A stretch of 34,328 nucleotides of DNA from JAAELZ01 sp047639475 (GTDB lineage Bacteria > Pseudomonadota > Gammaproteobacteria > Arenicellales > Poriferihabitantaceae), in NCBI GenBank assembly GCA_047639475.1, contig JBLIOD010000028.1, positions 1 through 34,328 on the forward strand. The letters are read 5' to 3'. The notes below the pieces were generated by a model, which saw only the letters and a list, made by a program, of their open reading frames with translations, was not told the origin of the DNA and searched no databases. Both the position numbers and the translations under genes were made by a program. This document shows, piece by piece, positions 33,692 to 34,328 of this stretch (positions are counted from its first letter, which is position 1; each line of letters opens with the position of its first letter).

Positions 33692-34321
33692 ATGGCTAAA
33701 CTGCTCATTTACTACGCTCACCCCGGTCAGTCCCATTCACGTGTCAACACCAAAATGGCCAAAATCGCAAAACAAGAACGCGGCGACAGCTTCGTGGACT
33801 TATACGCCCAGTACCCCCGATTTCAAATCGACATCGTCAAGGAACAACAGCGATTAGTTGACCACGATGTGATCTTATTTCAATTCCCTATTTTTTGGTA
33901 TTCCACACCGTCAATCATCAAAGAATGGCAAGACTTAGTATTACAACAAGGCTTCGCTTTTGGGACTGACGGTGACCAGCTTGCGAACAAAACCCTAATG
34001 CTAGCAATGACCGCTGGCGGTCCTGAAGACGCTTACAGCCAAGGCGGCTATCAAAACCACACGTTGAGAACATTCCTTACCCCCTTCGAACAAACTGCCA
34101 CACTGTGCAACATGCAATTCACCTCTCCTTATGTGCTGTATGATTCCTTACAGGCACCCGGCTCCGGTGAAGCTGATTTACATATTAGGGCTTATCAACA
34201 TCTCATTCGTGCAATAGAAAACGACAGTTACGATTTTAACGCTGCGGGAAATTTAGACACTGTTTCCCACACAGATATCAACACCTTAGGGGGCCAAACA
34301 ATGGAGAACACCCATGGATAG
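33692..34321 (+). CDS. NAD(P)H quinone oxidoreductase, KefF/KefG-like ancillary flavoprotein
   Basis: A 209-residue flavodoxin-fold protein (NAD(P)H dehydrogenase, quinone family). N-terminal strand and phosphate loop LLIYYAHPGQSHSRVN, then the conserved FQFPIFWYSTPSIIKEWQD and QGFAFG, and MTAGGPEDAYSQGGYQNHTL near the FMN site. KefF and KefG bind and activate the glutathione-gated K+/H+ antiporters KefC and KefB. A further ATG at 34314 overlaps the end of this gene and starts a frame that runs off the window, consistent with a kef antiporter gene next. The leader has a tataat at 33666-33671 but no convincing -35 or Shine-Dalgarno. Confidence 0.88.
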   Translation: MAKLLIYYAHPGQSHSRVNTKMAKIAKQERGDSFVDLYAQYPRFQIDIVKEQQRLVDHDVILFQFPIFWYSTPSIIKEWQDLVLQQGFAFGTDGDQLANKTLMLAMTAGGPEDAYSQGGYQNHTLRTFLTPFEQTATLCNMQFTSPYVLYDSLQAPGSGEADLHIRAYQHLIRAIENDSYDFNAAGNLDTVSHTDINTLGGQTMENTHG

Positions 34322-34328
34322 CTTTTTA
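34314..34328 (+). CDS. Start of next gene, possibly a KefB/KefC K+/H+ antiporter (cut by window end)
   Basis: ATG 34314 begins MDSFL and continues past the window edge, overlapping the stop of the KefG-like gene by 8 bases. Five codons cannot identify a family. The suggestion rests on the usual kefG-kefB and kefF-kefC gene pairs and on KefC also beginning Met-Asp-Ser. Confidence 0.35.

Noticed and set aside
33612..33857. Plus-strand open frame overlapping the KefG-like gene start
   Set aside because: It is out of frame with the clearly conserved flavoprotein and has no family resemblance.

Overview
The window looks like chromosomal DNA of a gammaproteobacterium, probably free-living and possibly marine, with a base composition that by eye is slightly AT-rich. 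Evidence: an initiator tRNA-rimP-nusA-infB-rbfA-truB operon, a lepA-lepB-rnc-era-recO operon, prfB (with its programmed +1 frameshift)-lysS-lolC-lolD, and ubiC. I cannot name the genus from sequence alone.

Layout. Bases 1-1034 hold 26 perfect GATTG pentamers fused in frame to a dead IS5-family transposase. 1035-1743 is gene-poor. 1744-3198 is a decayed subtilisin-type (S8) protease, followed by a small lipoprotein gene. 3650-7954 is a two-gene RND efflux unit (adaptor plus pump). 8042-13290 carries clpB behind a plausible heat-shock promoter, an Atm1-type ABC exporter and pdxJ, all on the plus strand. 13342-22040 and onward is on the minus strand: xpt, a DUF2130 protein, recO-era-rnc-lepB-lepA, a fatty-acid-hydroxylase-family membrane enzyme, then truB-rbfA-infB-nusA-rimP-tRNA-fMet. 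A family 2 glycosyltransferase (plus strand) diverges from the tRNA. Then come ubiC-lolD-lolC-lysS-prfB (minus strand). A KefG-like quinone reductase, with the first codons of what is probably a Kef K+/H+ antiporter, runs off the right end.

Functionally, most of 8-34 kb is housekeeping: ribosome biogenesis and translation (rimP, infB, rbfA, truB, lepA, era, rnc, prfB, lysS, tRNA-fMet), transcription (nusA), protein export and lipoprotein sorting (lepB, lolC, lolD), protein disaggregation (clpB), and cofactors (pdxJ, ubiC). The left 3.2 kb is a decaying accessory patch.

I found no convincing novel multi-gene system. The most checkable unusual points are: recO, whose conserved N-terminus has no ATG/GTG/TTG start and appears to begin at an AUC codon with a well-placed Shine-Dalgarno; an initiator tRNA with a U1-U72 mismatch instead of the E. 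coli-type C1-A72; the long GATTG array inside a transposase gene; and the separation and inversion of pdxJ relative to recO, with xpt and a DUF2130 gene in between.
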